Positions 14,757 to 23,498 of a stretch of DNA of 28,044 nucleotides are shown here, one piece after another. The position numbers and the translations under genes were made by a program. The stretch covers positions 1 through 28,044 of the forward strand of contig JANNRJ010000019.1 in NCBI GenBank assembly GCA_031401235.1, given 5' to 3'. The notes under the pieces were generated by a model. The model saw only the letters and a list, made by a program, of their open reading frames with translations. It did no database searches and had not been told where the DNA came from. This stretch comes from UBA3006 sp031401235 (GTDB lineage Bacteria; Actinomycetota; Acidimicrobiia; Acidimicrobiales; Ilumatobacteraceae). Position 1 is the stretch's first letter. Every line of letters begins with the position of its first letter.

Positions 14757-16725
14757 CAACAATTGCATCAATCGTTTCCGGATTTGCAATCGATTCTCGG
14801 TTGCGGACCGGGCGACCGTTAACCGCATCGCTTACCGCAAGTTCCACCAACTTGTTACTCCGAGTTCGGGGTAAATCGTCCACTTGTAAGATGATTGTCG
14901 GAACGTGGCGAGGTGTACAGGACACTCGAATTTGCTGTTTGAGGTCCGCCACCAGCGAATCTGTCAATCGAGCCGACTCGGTAAGTCGGACAAGCAAAAC
15001 GATGCGCACATCATTTTGCCACTCTTGACCGAAAATCAAACTCTCCACAACGTCTGGGTGTTGTTCGACTACTCGATAAATTTCAGAAGTGCCGATACGC
15101 ACGCCACCGGGATTAAGCGTTGAATCGCTACGACCTTGAATCACAAAACCACCATGATCCGTTCTGCAAGCGAAATCCCCTTGCGTCCAGATACCAGGAA
15201 TGCCAGGGAAATGCTCAAAATATGCGGAATGAAATTTAGGTCCAGGCTTAGTTGGTGCGGGTAAGCCCATAGTTTCGTCATTCCAGAATCCAAGTGGAAT
15301 TGACGGAAATGGTTGCCGACATACAAGTTCGCCGGAGATTCCAGGTTGAGTGGCCAGAGACATGATGCTGTCGTCCACCACGTCGCTGTCCATACCGAGA
15401 ACCGGACGTTGAATCTCCCCCGCGTAAACAGGAGATGTCGGATCGCCGCCAACGAAACATGAACAGATATCTGTTCCGCCGGAAATTGATGCCAGATGTA
15501 CGTCGCGTTTCACCGACTCATACACCCACTCAAATCCTGTCGGGGCAAGTGGCGAGCCGGTGGAGCAGATAGTTCGCAATGATGTCAACCGATGAGTGTC
15601 AATTGGTCGGACCCCTGACTTTCGCAGTGAATCGATGTACTTTGCCGAAACTCCAAGCAAGGTGAGTCGTTCAGCATCGACGATGTCAAATAACCGAGTG
15701 ACAGTCGGCGACATTGGTGCTCCATCGAACAACACCGCAGTTGCACCACTGGCCAATACGGAAACCAGCCAATTCCACATCATCCACCCTGTCGTGGTGA
15801 AGTACATCACACGGTCTCCAGAGTCAATGTCGCAATGCAACTGATGCTCTTTCAAATGTTGAAGGAGGACGCCTCCGGTCCGATGCACAATGCATTTGGG
15901 CGCGCCGGTCGTGCCAGATGAATACAACACATACCAAGGATGATCAAATGGAAATCGTGTCGGCAATCTCGGTGTCGCGGCTCCGGAGGCCACGAAATCT
16001 TCATACTGGGTATACGACTCAGAAGCATGTGAAACCAAACCGGTTGAGACAAGCACGGTGTCTACAAGCGACGGCAACCGTCGTTGAATTTCGGCAAGCC
16101 GCTCTAGACAATCAAATTTTTTGCCGTTGTATCGATATGCGTCAGCGGCGATCAGAACTTTAGGTTCAATTTGGCTAAATCGATCAAGAACACCAGCCGC
16201 CCCAAAATCCGGCGAGCACGAGGAAAAAATGGCCCCGATCGAAGTCGCGGCAAGCATGACTTCCACGGCTTCAATGCCATTCGGTAGCCACACCACAATT
16301 CGATCACCAGCCTCTACTCCGCGCTTGGCGAGAGCACCTGCCAGATAGGAAACCCGTTGGGCAAGTTCATCCCAAGTTCGAACTTTTCGATTGCCTTCTT
16401 CGTCAATGGCAACAAGTGCCTCTTCGCTACCGGTGCGCCAAAGTAAATTTTCGGTAACACTCAAGGAGGCATCGGGGAAGAATCGTGCCGAGGTCATCAC
16501 AGGATCAGAGACAAATATCCGCTCACCTTTGTCGCCTCGCACGCCGCAAAAATCCCAAATCGACGACCAAAAATCGTCAATGTGTTCAATAGACCAATCA
16601 TGAAGTGTTGAGTAGTCAAGATTCGCACTTTCGCGATGTGACATTGTCCAACGGGCAAATTTACGAAGTCTGCTTTGCTCGCAACGCTTTTCGGAAGGTG
16701 TCCAAAGAGCGGTTTGCGCTCCCAT
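14734..16725 (-). CDS. aacS: Acetoacetyl-CoA synthetase
   Basis: A 663-residue acyl-adenylate enzyme making acetoacetyl-CoA from acetoacetate, ATP and CoA. N-terminal features WTPS and the YSTLHDWSIEHIDDFW region separate acetoacetyl-CoA synthetases from acetyl-CoA synthetases. The adenylation loop YSSGTTGAPKCIVH is at 268-281, followed by a GWMMWNW segment characteristic of this enzyme. The C-terminal catalytic lysine lies in PRTRSNKLVELAV. The ATG shares one base with the stop of the homocysteine methyltransferase gene (TAATG), making it the last gene of the long minus-strand run. Its presence suggests that the pathway releases acetoacetate, or it may serve ketone-body or polyhydroxybutyrate use unrelated to the methyl pathway. 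Confidence 0.93.
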   Translation of the reverse strand: MGAQTALWTPSEKRCEQSRLRKFARWTMSHRESANLDYSTLHDWSIEHIDDFWSSIWDFCGVRGDKGERIFVSDPVMTSARFFPDASLSVTENLLWRTGSEEALVAIDEEGNRKVRTWDELAQRVSYLAGALAKRGVEAGDRIVVWLPNGIEAVEVMLAATSIGAIFSSCSPDFGAAGVLDRFSQIEPKVLIAADAYRYNGKKFDCLERLAEIQRRLPSLVDTVLVSTGLVSHASESYTQYEDFVASGAATPRLPTRFPFDHPWYVLYSSGTTGAPKCIVHRTGGVLLQHLKEHQLHCDIDSGDRVMYFTTTGWMMWNWLVSVLASGATAVLFDGAPMSPTVTRLFDIVDAERLTLLGVSAKYIDSLRKSGVRPIDTHRLTSLRTICSTGSPLAPTGFEWVYESVKRDVHLASISGGTDICSCFVGGDPTSPVYAGEIQRPVLGMDSDVVDDSIMSLATQPGISGELVCRQPFPSIPLGFWNDETMGLPAPTKPGPKFHSAYFEHFPGIPGIWTQGDFACRTDHGGFVIQGRSDSTLNPGGVRIGTSEIYRVVEQHPDVVESLIFGQEWQNDVRIVLLVRLTESARLTDSLVADLKQQIRVSCTPRHVPTIILQVDDLPRTRSNKLVELAVSDAVNGRPVRNRESIANPETIDAIVARPELRD

Positions 16726-17720
16726 TAATTGGTGTCGCGTCGCCGAATACGACCAGAAGCCTTATCACTTGGTATCGAATTTATTAGCGGGCCAATTTTG
16801 CTAATGACATCTTCAAGCGTGGGAGGTAGTCCAGGTATTCGATGATCCAACCCGTCACGCATGGCGGCCACGTGAATTGGGGTCGTTCCACAACAACCGC
16901 CGACAATCCGCGCGCCGGCGTCGGCCGAAAGCATGGCATATTCTCTCATCAATTCTGGAGTTCCTGAATAGCTAATCGTGGTGCCCTGAAATTTTGGAAT
17001 ACCACAATTGCCCTTGGAGACAAGAAAATTCTGGAAGTTTCTCATTTCGCTAACTGAAATGAGCACATCGGAGGCACCAACCCCACAGTTAGCCCCGATG
17101 GCTAGGGGCGGAATTGATAGCCCTTCAAATACCGACTCTAGAAGATCAGGTTTGAGCCCCATCATGGTTCGGCCGGCCGTATCAAATGACATAGTCGCGA
17201 TGTATGGGATTCCAACATTGATTGCGGCCTGGGCAGCGGAGCGTATTTCTTCTGCCGCGGACATGGTTTCGATCCACACCACGTCGGCACCACCATCTCG
17301 AAGTCCGGCGATTTGCTCGGTGAATGTGTCGATGGCTTCAGCATCGGTAAGAGCCCCGAGTGGTACGAATAACTCTCCGGTTGGTCCGACCGATCCGGCC
17401 ACAATTACCGGACGATCAGAAGCGTCAGCAACTTGGCGCGCTAGTTCGGCGGCGCGCTTGGCAAGTTCGTGAACTCGCGATTGAGCCTTATGCAACTTGA
17501 GACGGTGGCGGTTACAGCCAAATGTATTGGTAAGAATGATGTCGGCACCGGCATCCACAAATTGCTGATGTAATGATACGACGCGGTCTGGGTGCTCGGT
17601 GATCCAAAATTCGGGGGGTTCGCCAGATTCAAGCCCCATTGCAAAGTAGTTCGTTCCCGTCGCGCCATCGGCTAGCAATACTTGGCCAGAGGAAAGTAGA
17701 TCGCTAAGTGATGCACGCAC
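16725..17720 (-). CDS. Homocysteine S-methyltransferase family protein
   Basis: A 331-residue zinc-dependent TIM-barrel methyltransferase that moves a methyl group to homocysteine. The zinc cysteines are visible as C212 (GANCGVG) and C276/C277 (GGCCGT). The N-terminal LADGATGTNYFAMGL matches the family start. Alternative donors in this family are glycine betaine (BHMT), S-methylmethionine (MmuM) or methylcobalamin (the first module of MetH). The neighbourhood favours a betaine-type or corrinoid-linked donor, but sequence alone does not decide. The GTG at 17720 lies 9 bp after the oxidoreductase stop with no clear ribosome-binding site. It could salvage methyl groups to methionine. Confidence 0.88.
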   Translation of the reverse strand: MRASLSDLLSSGQVLLADGATGTNYFAMGLESGEPPEFWITEHPDRVVSLHQQFVDAGADIILTNTFGCNRHRLKLHKAQSRVHELAKRAAELARQVADASDRPVIVAGSVGPTGELFVPLGALTDAEAIDTFTEQIAGLRDGGADVVWIETMSAAEEIRSAAQAAINVGIPYIATMSFDTAGRTMMGLKPDLLESVFEGLSIPPLAIGANCGVGASDVLISVSEMRNFQNFLVSKGNCGIPKFQGTTISYSGTPELMREYAMLSADAGARIVGGCCGTTPIHVAAMRDGLDHRIPGLPPTLEDVISKIGPLINSIPSDKASGRIRRRDTN

Positions 17721-17729
17721 GAGTTGAGT

Positions 17730-19046
17730 TTACCCCATCACATTGCCAGAGGTAATCCCTTGAGAGCGAAGCCGCGAGAATGCCGACAAGTCGATGGCAC
17801 GACCGGTACGGGCACCGACGAATTGCACGGGATTTTTGTCGTGATCGCGACCGGCGGCAGCAGCATCAATTAGCGCTCGAATAAATTGACCAACTAATGG
17901 AGAATTCTTAAACTGATTTCCACTCGTACCACATGCCATGAAGTACCCACCAAGATTGGACTTGTCATAAATCGGAATCCAATCATCAGTGGCGTCATAC
18001 AGCGCACCAATTCCCGAAGGCTTCAGAGGAATACCGAAATTCGGAATTCGACGCGCCAACCGGTACATCGCAGTTTGCCAAATTTCAATCGTGGTCTCGT
18101 GCTTCCAGACGTCGGCATCTTCGATCCAATCAAGCGGGTCGCATTCCGGTTCCGTAGCCCCAACATTCAACGTGTCACCCATATGCGGACGAAAGTACTG
18201 ACCAATGTCCAAATCGGCAACAATTGGGGCGTTATCTTGTAAACGAAAACCAACTGGTGCAGGCGGTGAGAATACTTCTTGTCGAAGAGGGCGATGCCGC
18301 ACCTTCATTTCGTCGGAGACTCCAGCGATCCGATTAATTTTTGCTGCATGTGGTCCCGCGGCATTCACCACAATTGACGCATTGATCGTCTCACCTGAAC
18401 TAAGGATGACTCCAGTTACTTTGTCAGCATGGCGAATAATCTCAGAAACTTCCTCATGAAATCGAAATTCGGCACCGTGCGATTTAGCCGCATGAGCGAA
18501 GTTGTGGGTGGCCAACATCGGGTCATCAATGAATCCACTTGTCGGGTCGTATAGCCCCGACAAGTAGTCGTACGGATCATCGCCAAATGCCGGATCGTCG
18601 ATGCGTTTTGGGGGCCAAAATTTGCCTGGATCAAGGGATGGAAATCGCTCCCGAATTTGTGCGGCACTGAGAACCTCATATGGAATGTTGAACTCATCCC
18701 ATAATTCACGCACTTTGACGCCGTCATAGCCCTCGGTGAGAAAAACTAAATAGCCGGTCTTGATGAACTTGGCCATGCCATCGGGATCATTGACTCCGAG
18801 AAAATTATTCCAGTCAAACCAGAAAAATGCCGATTCCCACGCCATCAAAATGGTGTTGTAATTCGCATACGTAAATCGGATGATCGCCGATGATGCACTG
18901 GTCGAACCTGCGCCCGCGGCCCCACCCTTGTCAATGCACATCACTTTGCGACCGGTTCGAGACAGTTCGAACGCGATCGAAGCCCCAATCACCCCGGCGC
19001 CGATGATGACCACATCGACGGACTTTTGTGATGGCAATGAACTCAC
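17730..19046 (-). CDS. FAD-dependent oxidoreductase, DAO family (sarcosine/dimethylglycine-type)
   Basis: About 438 residues with the N-terminal Rossmann motif VVIIGAGVIGASIAFELS and a C-terminal ACGTSGNQFKNSP segment, as in D-amino-acid-oxidase-fold amine oxidases and dehydrogenases. It has only the FAD/substrate domain. The folate-binding GcvT-like domain of full dimethylglycine and sarcosine dehydrogenases is absent, so released formaldehyde or electrons must go elsewhere. The GTG at 19046 overlaps the upstream stop as GTGA, matching the coupling style of the operon; an in-frame GTG at 19076 would add ten residues. Context suggests oxidation of the demethylated amine (dimethylglycine, sarcosine or similar). 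Confidence 0.87.
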   Translation of the reverse strand: MSSLPSQKSVDVVIIGAGVIGASIAFELSRTGRKVMCIDKGGAAGAGSTSASSAIIRFTYANYNTILMAWESAFFWFDWNNFLGVNDPDGMAKFIKTGYLVFLTEGYDGVKVRELWDEFNIPYEVLSAAQIRERFPSLDPGKFWPPKRIDDPAFGDDPYDYLSGLYDPTSGFIDDPMLATHNFAHAAKSHGAEFRFHEEVSEIIRHADKVTGVILSSGETINASIVVNAAGPHAAKINRIAGVSDEMKVRHRPLRQEVFSPPAPVGFRLQDNAPIVADLDIGQYFRPHMGDTLNVGATEPECDPLDWIEDADVWKHETTIEIWQTAMYRLARRIPNFGIPLKPSGIGALYDATDDWIPIYDKSNLGGYFMACGTSGNQFKNSPLVGQFIRALIDAAAAGRDHDKNPVQFVGARTGRAIDLSAFSRLRSQGITSGNVMG

Positions 19047-19927
19047 GATTGAGAGCCAAGAATGGCTCGCTGCCACGATGCAGTATCGGCGGTGCTGTTG
19101 AATGTGAATGAGTGAATGCCGACAATTCCCAGTTTCTCTGCATCAGGGGCCAGTTCGACAAGAAGTTTGGTCGGGTCATAACCACCCGGTGCAAACATCC
19201 GGGTGATGGATCCCTTATTTTTGCTCAAATAGCGCATTGATGCGCCGACGCCTAGGCGCATCCCCATGGTCATCAACTTGGTGCGGTCGACAACACCGGG
19301 CAAACCGAGGCTGACCGGAACGGTAAAACCCGATTGTCGTTCGCCACGTAGCCAGGAACGAATCTTGTCGGAGTCAAAACACATCTGTGTCGAGACCAAG
19401 CCCTGCACCCCGGCGCTGGCGAGCAATGCTTGTTTTGCCCGCAATACATCGTGCAATTTTGATTTTTCGATTAGCGCATGACCATCTGGATAAGCCGCAA
19501 AGCCAATTGTCTGTACTCCTGACTCATTGGCCAAAAAATCTTTCATGAAGGAAAGCGCATCCACATAGTGACTTGGTGTTTCCGAGTCTCCGCCGATTAT
19601 GAGCACTTCCTTGATCCCGTGTTGCATGACCCAAGCAGCGAGTTTTTCCGTGTGCTTGGGTCCGTCCACCAATCGAGCCGCAAAGTGTGGGACTGCGTAG
19701 TGTCCTCGATTGATCAATCGCACGCATAACTCCTGTGTGGCGGCTATTCCTTTGACCGGAGAGCAAGTAACCGACACCGAAGATCCCGCCGGAAGATCAC
19801 TGATGGCTTGGTCTGCGGACCTGAGCGGAACGAGTTCGTAACACATTTGGCGCACAAGTCGCTGCACTTCCACCGTTGGCGCACTTGATTGACGTGCGAA
19901 ACCGATGATGTTATTAAAGATGCTCAT
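19043..19927 (-). CDS. Methylenetetrahydrofolate reductase-like protein
   Basis: A 294-residue TIM-barrel protein of the MTHFR family (MetF is about 296). The catalytic-type glutamate is E31 in YELVPLR, corresponding to FEFFPPR of MetF. The flavin-contact aspartate is probably D114 in IIGGDSETP. The sequence is divergent from housekeeping MetF. In this operon, right after the MttB methyltransferase (ATGA overlap), it probably runs in the oxidative direction, methyl-THF to methylene-THF, feeding methyl groups into C1 oxidation or biosynthesis. The reductive role in methionine synthesis is the alternative. Confidence 0.88.
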   Translation of the reverse strand: MSIFNNIIGFARQSSAPTVEVQRLVRQMCYELVPLRSADQAISDLPAGSSVSVTCSPVKGIAATQELCVRLINRGHYAVPHFAARLVDGPKHTEKLAAWVMQHGIKEVLIIGGDSETPSHYVDALSFMKDFLANESGVQTIGFAAYPDGHALIEKSKLHDVLRAKQALLASAGVQGLVSTQMCFDSDKIRSWLRGERQSGFTVPVSLGLPGVVDRTKLMTMGMRLGVGASMRYLSKNKGSITRMFAPGGYDPTKLLVELAPDAEKLGIVGIHSFTFNSTADTASWQRAILGSQS

Positions 19928-21462
19928 TGAAATGCATCCGGAAGCACCGCTTTTCGACGGGCGATAAATTCTTGCAGTTCAGCATCAATTGCTTCGTCCA
20001 ATGCCGGCGGTTCGTATGATTCAAGCCGATGCTTCCACAGTTTGTTGGCACGCTGTGGTGCATCCAAGCCGCCGTCTTCTAACCACTGCTCGTAGCTGTT
20101 GTTGTCGGCGATATCAGATCGGTAAAACGCAGTTTCAAAATTTGCCAAAGTATGTGCGGTTCCCAAAAAGTGCTGTCCTGGAGTATTTTCACGCATTGCG
20201 CTGAGGGCTTGACCATTTTCTGACATGTCGAGCCCTTTGGCGAAGGTCATCATCATTCCCAACTGGTCGCAATCAAGTACAAATTTCTCGTAGCCGATCG
20301 CCAACCCACCTTCTAGCCATCCAGCGGCATGCAAAACAAAATTAGTGCCAGCCATGATCGTCGGAATTAACGTGGCGGCACTTTCGTATGCAGCCTGGGC
20401 ATCGGGAAGTTTGGACGACGTGAGCGATCCACCGGAGCGGAATGGAACGCCGAGTCGTCGGGCCAGTGCGGCGACCGTGTACAGCACCAAAGCTGGTTCG
20501 GGGGTACCGAAGGTGGGTGCGCCAGTAAGCATCGACATCGATGATGCAAACGATCCAAATACGACCGGCGCCCCTGGGCGTACGAGCTGGGTGAAGGCCA
20601 TTCCTACTAATGACTCGGCAAGAGTCTGAGCAATCACACCCGCTGATGTCGTCGGAGCCATTGCTCCGGCCAAAATGAATGGAGTAATTATCGTGGCCTG
20701 ATTATTGCTGGCATATACCTCAGCAGAACCAAGCATCGTTGCGTCCCATACAAGCGGCGAAGAGGCATTGATCAGACTCGTCATCACGGTGCGATCCTGC
20801 AAATCTCCGCCAAAGGTAATTCGAGCCAAATCAACGGAGTCTTGTGCTCGTTCGCTGGCAGTAACCGAACCCATGAATCCCTTGTCACTGAACTTTATAT
20901 GGCTGTACACCATGTCGAGATGTCGTTTACTAACGGGAATGTCCACTGGTTCACAAACAGTCCCACCTGAATGGTGAATATAGGGCGACATATAACTGAG
21001 CTTCACAAAGTTTTGGAAATCACTGATGGTCGCGTACCGGCGACCATTGTCTAGGTCGTGCACAAAAGGCGACCCGTAATTTGGTGCGAACACCGTGGCA
21101 TTTCCGCCGATTTTTACATTATTATGTGGATTTCGCGCATGCTGAATATATTCACTTGGAGCCGTGGCCCGAATAATTTCGCGACACATACCTCGAGGGA
21201 ATCGAATACGCGACTCTTCAACAATTGCCCCAGCGTCGCTGAATCGCTTGATCGCACTCGGGTAGTCGCGAATTTCAACTCCGATTTCCTCCAGGATCGT
21301 GTCGGCGTTGCTTTCTAATTGTTCGAGAACCTCAATTGAGACGAGTTCATATGGCGTCAAGAGTCGTGCGAGGTACACGTCTCGTTCGACGGTGGCAGAC
21401 TTGCGTGTCGATTGGCGAGCAGCTCGTCCGCCCGCGCGCCGATGGCCTTCGCCCTCAGTCAT
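19924..21462 (-). CDS. mttB: MttB-superfamily (non-pyrrolysine) quaternary-amine corrinoid methyltransferase
   Basis: A 512-residue TIM-barrel member of the trimethylamine methyltransferase superfamily. It has no in-frame amber codon, so it is a non-pyrrolysine type like glycine betaine (MtgB), proline betaine (MtpB), carnitine (MtcB) and butyrobetaine (MtyB) demethylases. It would move one N-methyl group to Co(I) of the partner corrinoid protein. The Arg/Gly-rich N-terminus (GHRRAGGRAARQ, 6-17) is common in the family. Core segments include HHSGGTVCEPVD (163-174) and GMMMTFAKGLDMSENGQAL (402-420). The ATG at 21462 follows a strong AAAGGAG site and overlaps the upstream stop by 8 bp; a start at 21627 would add 55 unrelated residues. 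The substrate is not readable from sequence. Confidence 0.93.
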   Translation of the reverse strand: MTEGEGHRRAGGRAARQSTRKSATVERDVYLARLLTPYELVSIEVLEQLESNADTILEEIGVEIRDYPSAIKRFSDAGAIVEESRIRFPRGMCREIIRATAPSEYIQHARNPHNNVKIGGNATVFAPNYGSPFVHDLDNGRRYATISDFQNFVKLSYMSPYIHHSGGTVCEPVDIPVSKRHLDMVYSHIKFSDKGFMGSVTASERAQDSVDLARITFGGDLQDRTVMTSLINASSPLVWDATMLGSAEVYASNNQATIITPFILAGAMAPTTSAGVIAQTLAESLVGMAFTQLVRPGAPVVFGSFASSMSMLTGAPTFGTPEPALVLYTVAALARRLGVPFRSGGSLTSSKLPDAQAAYESAATLIPTIMAGTNFVLHAAGWLEGGLAIGYEKFVLDCDQLGMMMTFAKGLDMSENGQALSAMRENTPGQHFLGTAHTLANFETAFYRSDIADNNSYEQWLEDGGLDAPQRANKLWKHRLESYEPPALDEAIDAELQEFIARRKAVLPDAFQ

Positions 21463-23473
21463 GAGATCTCCTTTTTCGTCGAACATTTCTACCTGCTTCG
21501 CCCGCGCCAACTGAACGTTTGGGCAATTGGAGCACGGAGGCCAGAAAGGGATTGGATGCAGTTGCATGTGGAAATGCCATGGCGGCGATGAAGAGTTCTT
21601 GAAATCGCGGTTCGGTTGCCGTCTCAATTTTCACAACACCGCGCACGACATCTTGCATTTCAACACGCTTTATTCGGGACAGCAAGGCTTGTACCGCACC
21701 TGATCCAGCGGCATTGCCGACCGAACGAACTCCACTAACTGGGCAATCTGGGATCAGTCCAATCGCCATCGCATATATGGGATCGATATGAGCACCGAAT
21801 GCTCCAGCAAGTCGAACGTCGTGCACTTCGGGCGAACCAGCGTGTTCGATCAGTAGATCGACTCCGGCACGCAAGGCCGCTTTGGCTAGTTGAATTGCGC
21901 GCACGTCGTTTTGAGTGATCAGTAAACGAATATCGCCAGACTCGTATAACAGATACGAAAACGTGCGATCATAGGCAATGATCCGCGTTGTTTTTGTGAC
22001 CAATGCTCCTTGAATCACACCATCTTCAGAAATTACACCGGAGAGAAACAACTCTGCAATGACTTCGATAATTCCCGAGCCACACACGCCTGTGATCGGT
22101 ATGTCCTGTATTGATTCTGCGAAGCCCGACTCATTTGACCATTTACTCGACCCAATTACTTTGAATGATGGCTCCAACGTATGACGATCAATTCGTACAT
22201 TTTCGATCGCACCAATCGTCGCTCGCTGACCACAACTCAATTGCGCACCTTCAAAGGCTGGCCCAGTTGGACTTGACGCCGCAAACTGGCGATCGCGATC
22301 GCCGAGCACGATTTCAGCGTTAGTGCCAACATCGATGAGCAACTGCATCGAGTCCCCCCGATGTGGACCTTGGGCCAAAATTGCCGCCGATGTGTCGGCG
22401 CCGACATGACCTGCAATACACGGCCCGACATAGAAATTTGCATGTGGCGCATCAAGATCAAGGGACAGTGCCGAACCAAAGACCGCCTTGTCGGTGGCCA
22501 GCACGAACGGTGCTCCGCCAAGTGGAGTCGGATCAATACCCAAGAGAATGTGGTGCATGATCGGATTGCCAACCATAACTATCTCAAGAATCTTGTCCCG
22601 AGTCACCGATGCCTTCTCAACGAGTTCACCGATCAAGTCGTTGATCGCCACACGTATCACGCGAGTGAGTTCCTTGTCACCGCCCTTATTCATCATCACG
22701 TAGGAAACCCGACTCATCAGATCTTCACCGAAACGAATTTGCGGATTCATCACACCGGCACTTGCAATCACTTCTCCGCTAAAAACTTCACACAGATGTC
22801 CGGCAACTGTCGTTGAGCCAATATCAATGGCAATGCCAAAGGCTGAACCCACGTAACCGGGCCACGCAGCGACAATCTCCGAATGCTCACTCAGCGATTC
22901 GGCAAGTCGAACCGCCACTGTCGCTCCCGCACTTCCCTGCTCGGCGGCGTGGTGAACTTGGGCCAAGGCAGAAAAAGCAACATTTGGTCGAGTCACTTTA
23001 TGCTGTTCGGCGACGGCAATTGCCAGCGCGTCGGCGGCCGCGACCGACTCTCCCAATTGGGCAACTTTCGTTGTTACGTAATACAGCGCAAAACTGGGAT
23101 CGACAGTGACTGGACCAAGGTCGAGGTCCTTGCGTACAACCTGACGGTGGACTTGACTTGCGGCTGGCACGTCGATGACTACATCCCCACAGATCCGAGT
23201 GCTACAGCCAAGGCGATTCCCTGTGACTAGTGGGCGATTGCCGCGGTAATCCGTTTCGAGGTTGATTGGGGCCGTGAGTGAATCAACCGTGGTGTGGATA
23301 CCCCATTTGGCAAACGTGCCGATACTCGGAGTAATTTGACACCTTCCACAGATTCCCCGACCCCCACACACCGAATCCAGATCAACCCCAAGTTGACGGG
23401 CAGCATCTAACACGGAAGTTCCCGTCTCGACTGTTGCGTCGAGTCCTGATGGCGTAAAAACTATACGATGCAT
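21455..23473 (-). CDS. Corrinoid-activation ATPase, [2Fe-2S] plus ASKHA domains (RACo-type)
   Basis: A 672-residue reductive activator that returns inactive Co(II) corrinoid to Co(I) using ATP. An N-terminal plant-type ferredoxin domain carries C36, C42, C45 (CGGRGICGRC) and C90. The ASKHA ATPase part has phosphate motif 1 AIDIGSTTVAG (about 215-225), VGNPIMHHILLGIDPTPLG (301-319) and phosphate motif 2 LLIDVGTNAEIVLGD (378-392). The C-terminus is basic (RRKRR). The ATG at 23473 starts exactly at the ferredoxin domain; the open frame reaches 23638, but that would overlap the preceding gene by 140 bp. It sits between the pterin methyltransferase and MttB, as expected for an upkeep enzyme of the same corrinoid protein. 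The electron donor is unknown. Confidence 0.93.
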   Translation of the reverse strand: MHRIVFTPSGLDATVETGTSVLDAARQLGVDLDSVCGGRGICGRCQITPSIGTFAKWGIHTTVDSLTAPINLETDYRGNRPLVTGNRLGCSTRICGDVVIDVPAASQVHRQVVRKDLDLGPVTVDPSFALYYVTTKVAQLGESVAAADALAIAVAEQHKVTRPNVAFSALAQVHHAAEQGSAGATVAVRLAESLSEHSEIVAAWPGYVGSAFGIAIDIGSTTVAGHLCEVFSGEVIASAGVMNPQIRFGEDLMSRVSYVMMNKGGDKELTRVIRVAINDLIGELVEKASVTRDKILEIVMVGNPIMHHILLGIDPTPLGGAPFVLATDKAVFGSALSLDLDAPHANFYVGPCIAGHVGADTSAAILAQGPHRGDSMQLLIDVGTNAEIVLGDRDRQFAASSPTGPAFEGAQLSCGQRATIGAIENVRIDRHTLEPSFKVIGSSKWSNESGFAESIQDIPITGVCGSGIIEVIAELFLSGVISEDGVIQGALVTKTTRIIAYDRTFSYLLYESGDIRLLITQNDVRAIQLAKAALRAGVDLLIEHAGSPEVHDVRLAGAFGAHIDPIYAMAIGLIPDCPVSGVRSVGNAAGSGAVQALLSRIKRVEMQDVVRGVVKIETATEPRFQELFIAAMAFPHATASNPFLASVLQLPKRSVGAGEAGRNVRRKRRSHD

Positions 23474-23498
23474 CGACGTTGACGACCTAACCGTTTCG

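Noticed and set aside
19924..21462. Pyrrolysine-containing trimethylamine methyltransferase
   Set aside because: The frame is open throughout with no in-frame TAG, and no pyl genes are present; it is a non-pyrrolysine superfamily member.
21463..21627. N-terminal extension of MttB by 55 residues
   Set aside because: It overlaps the activator coding region deeply, shows no family similarity, and the ATG at 21462 has a strong ribosome-binding site.
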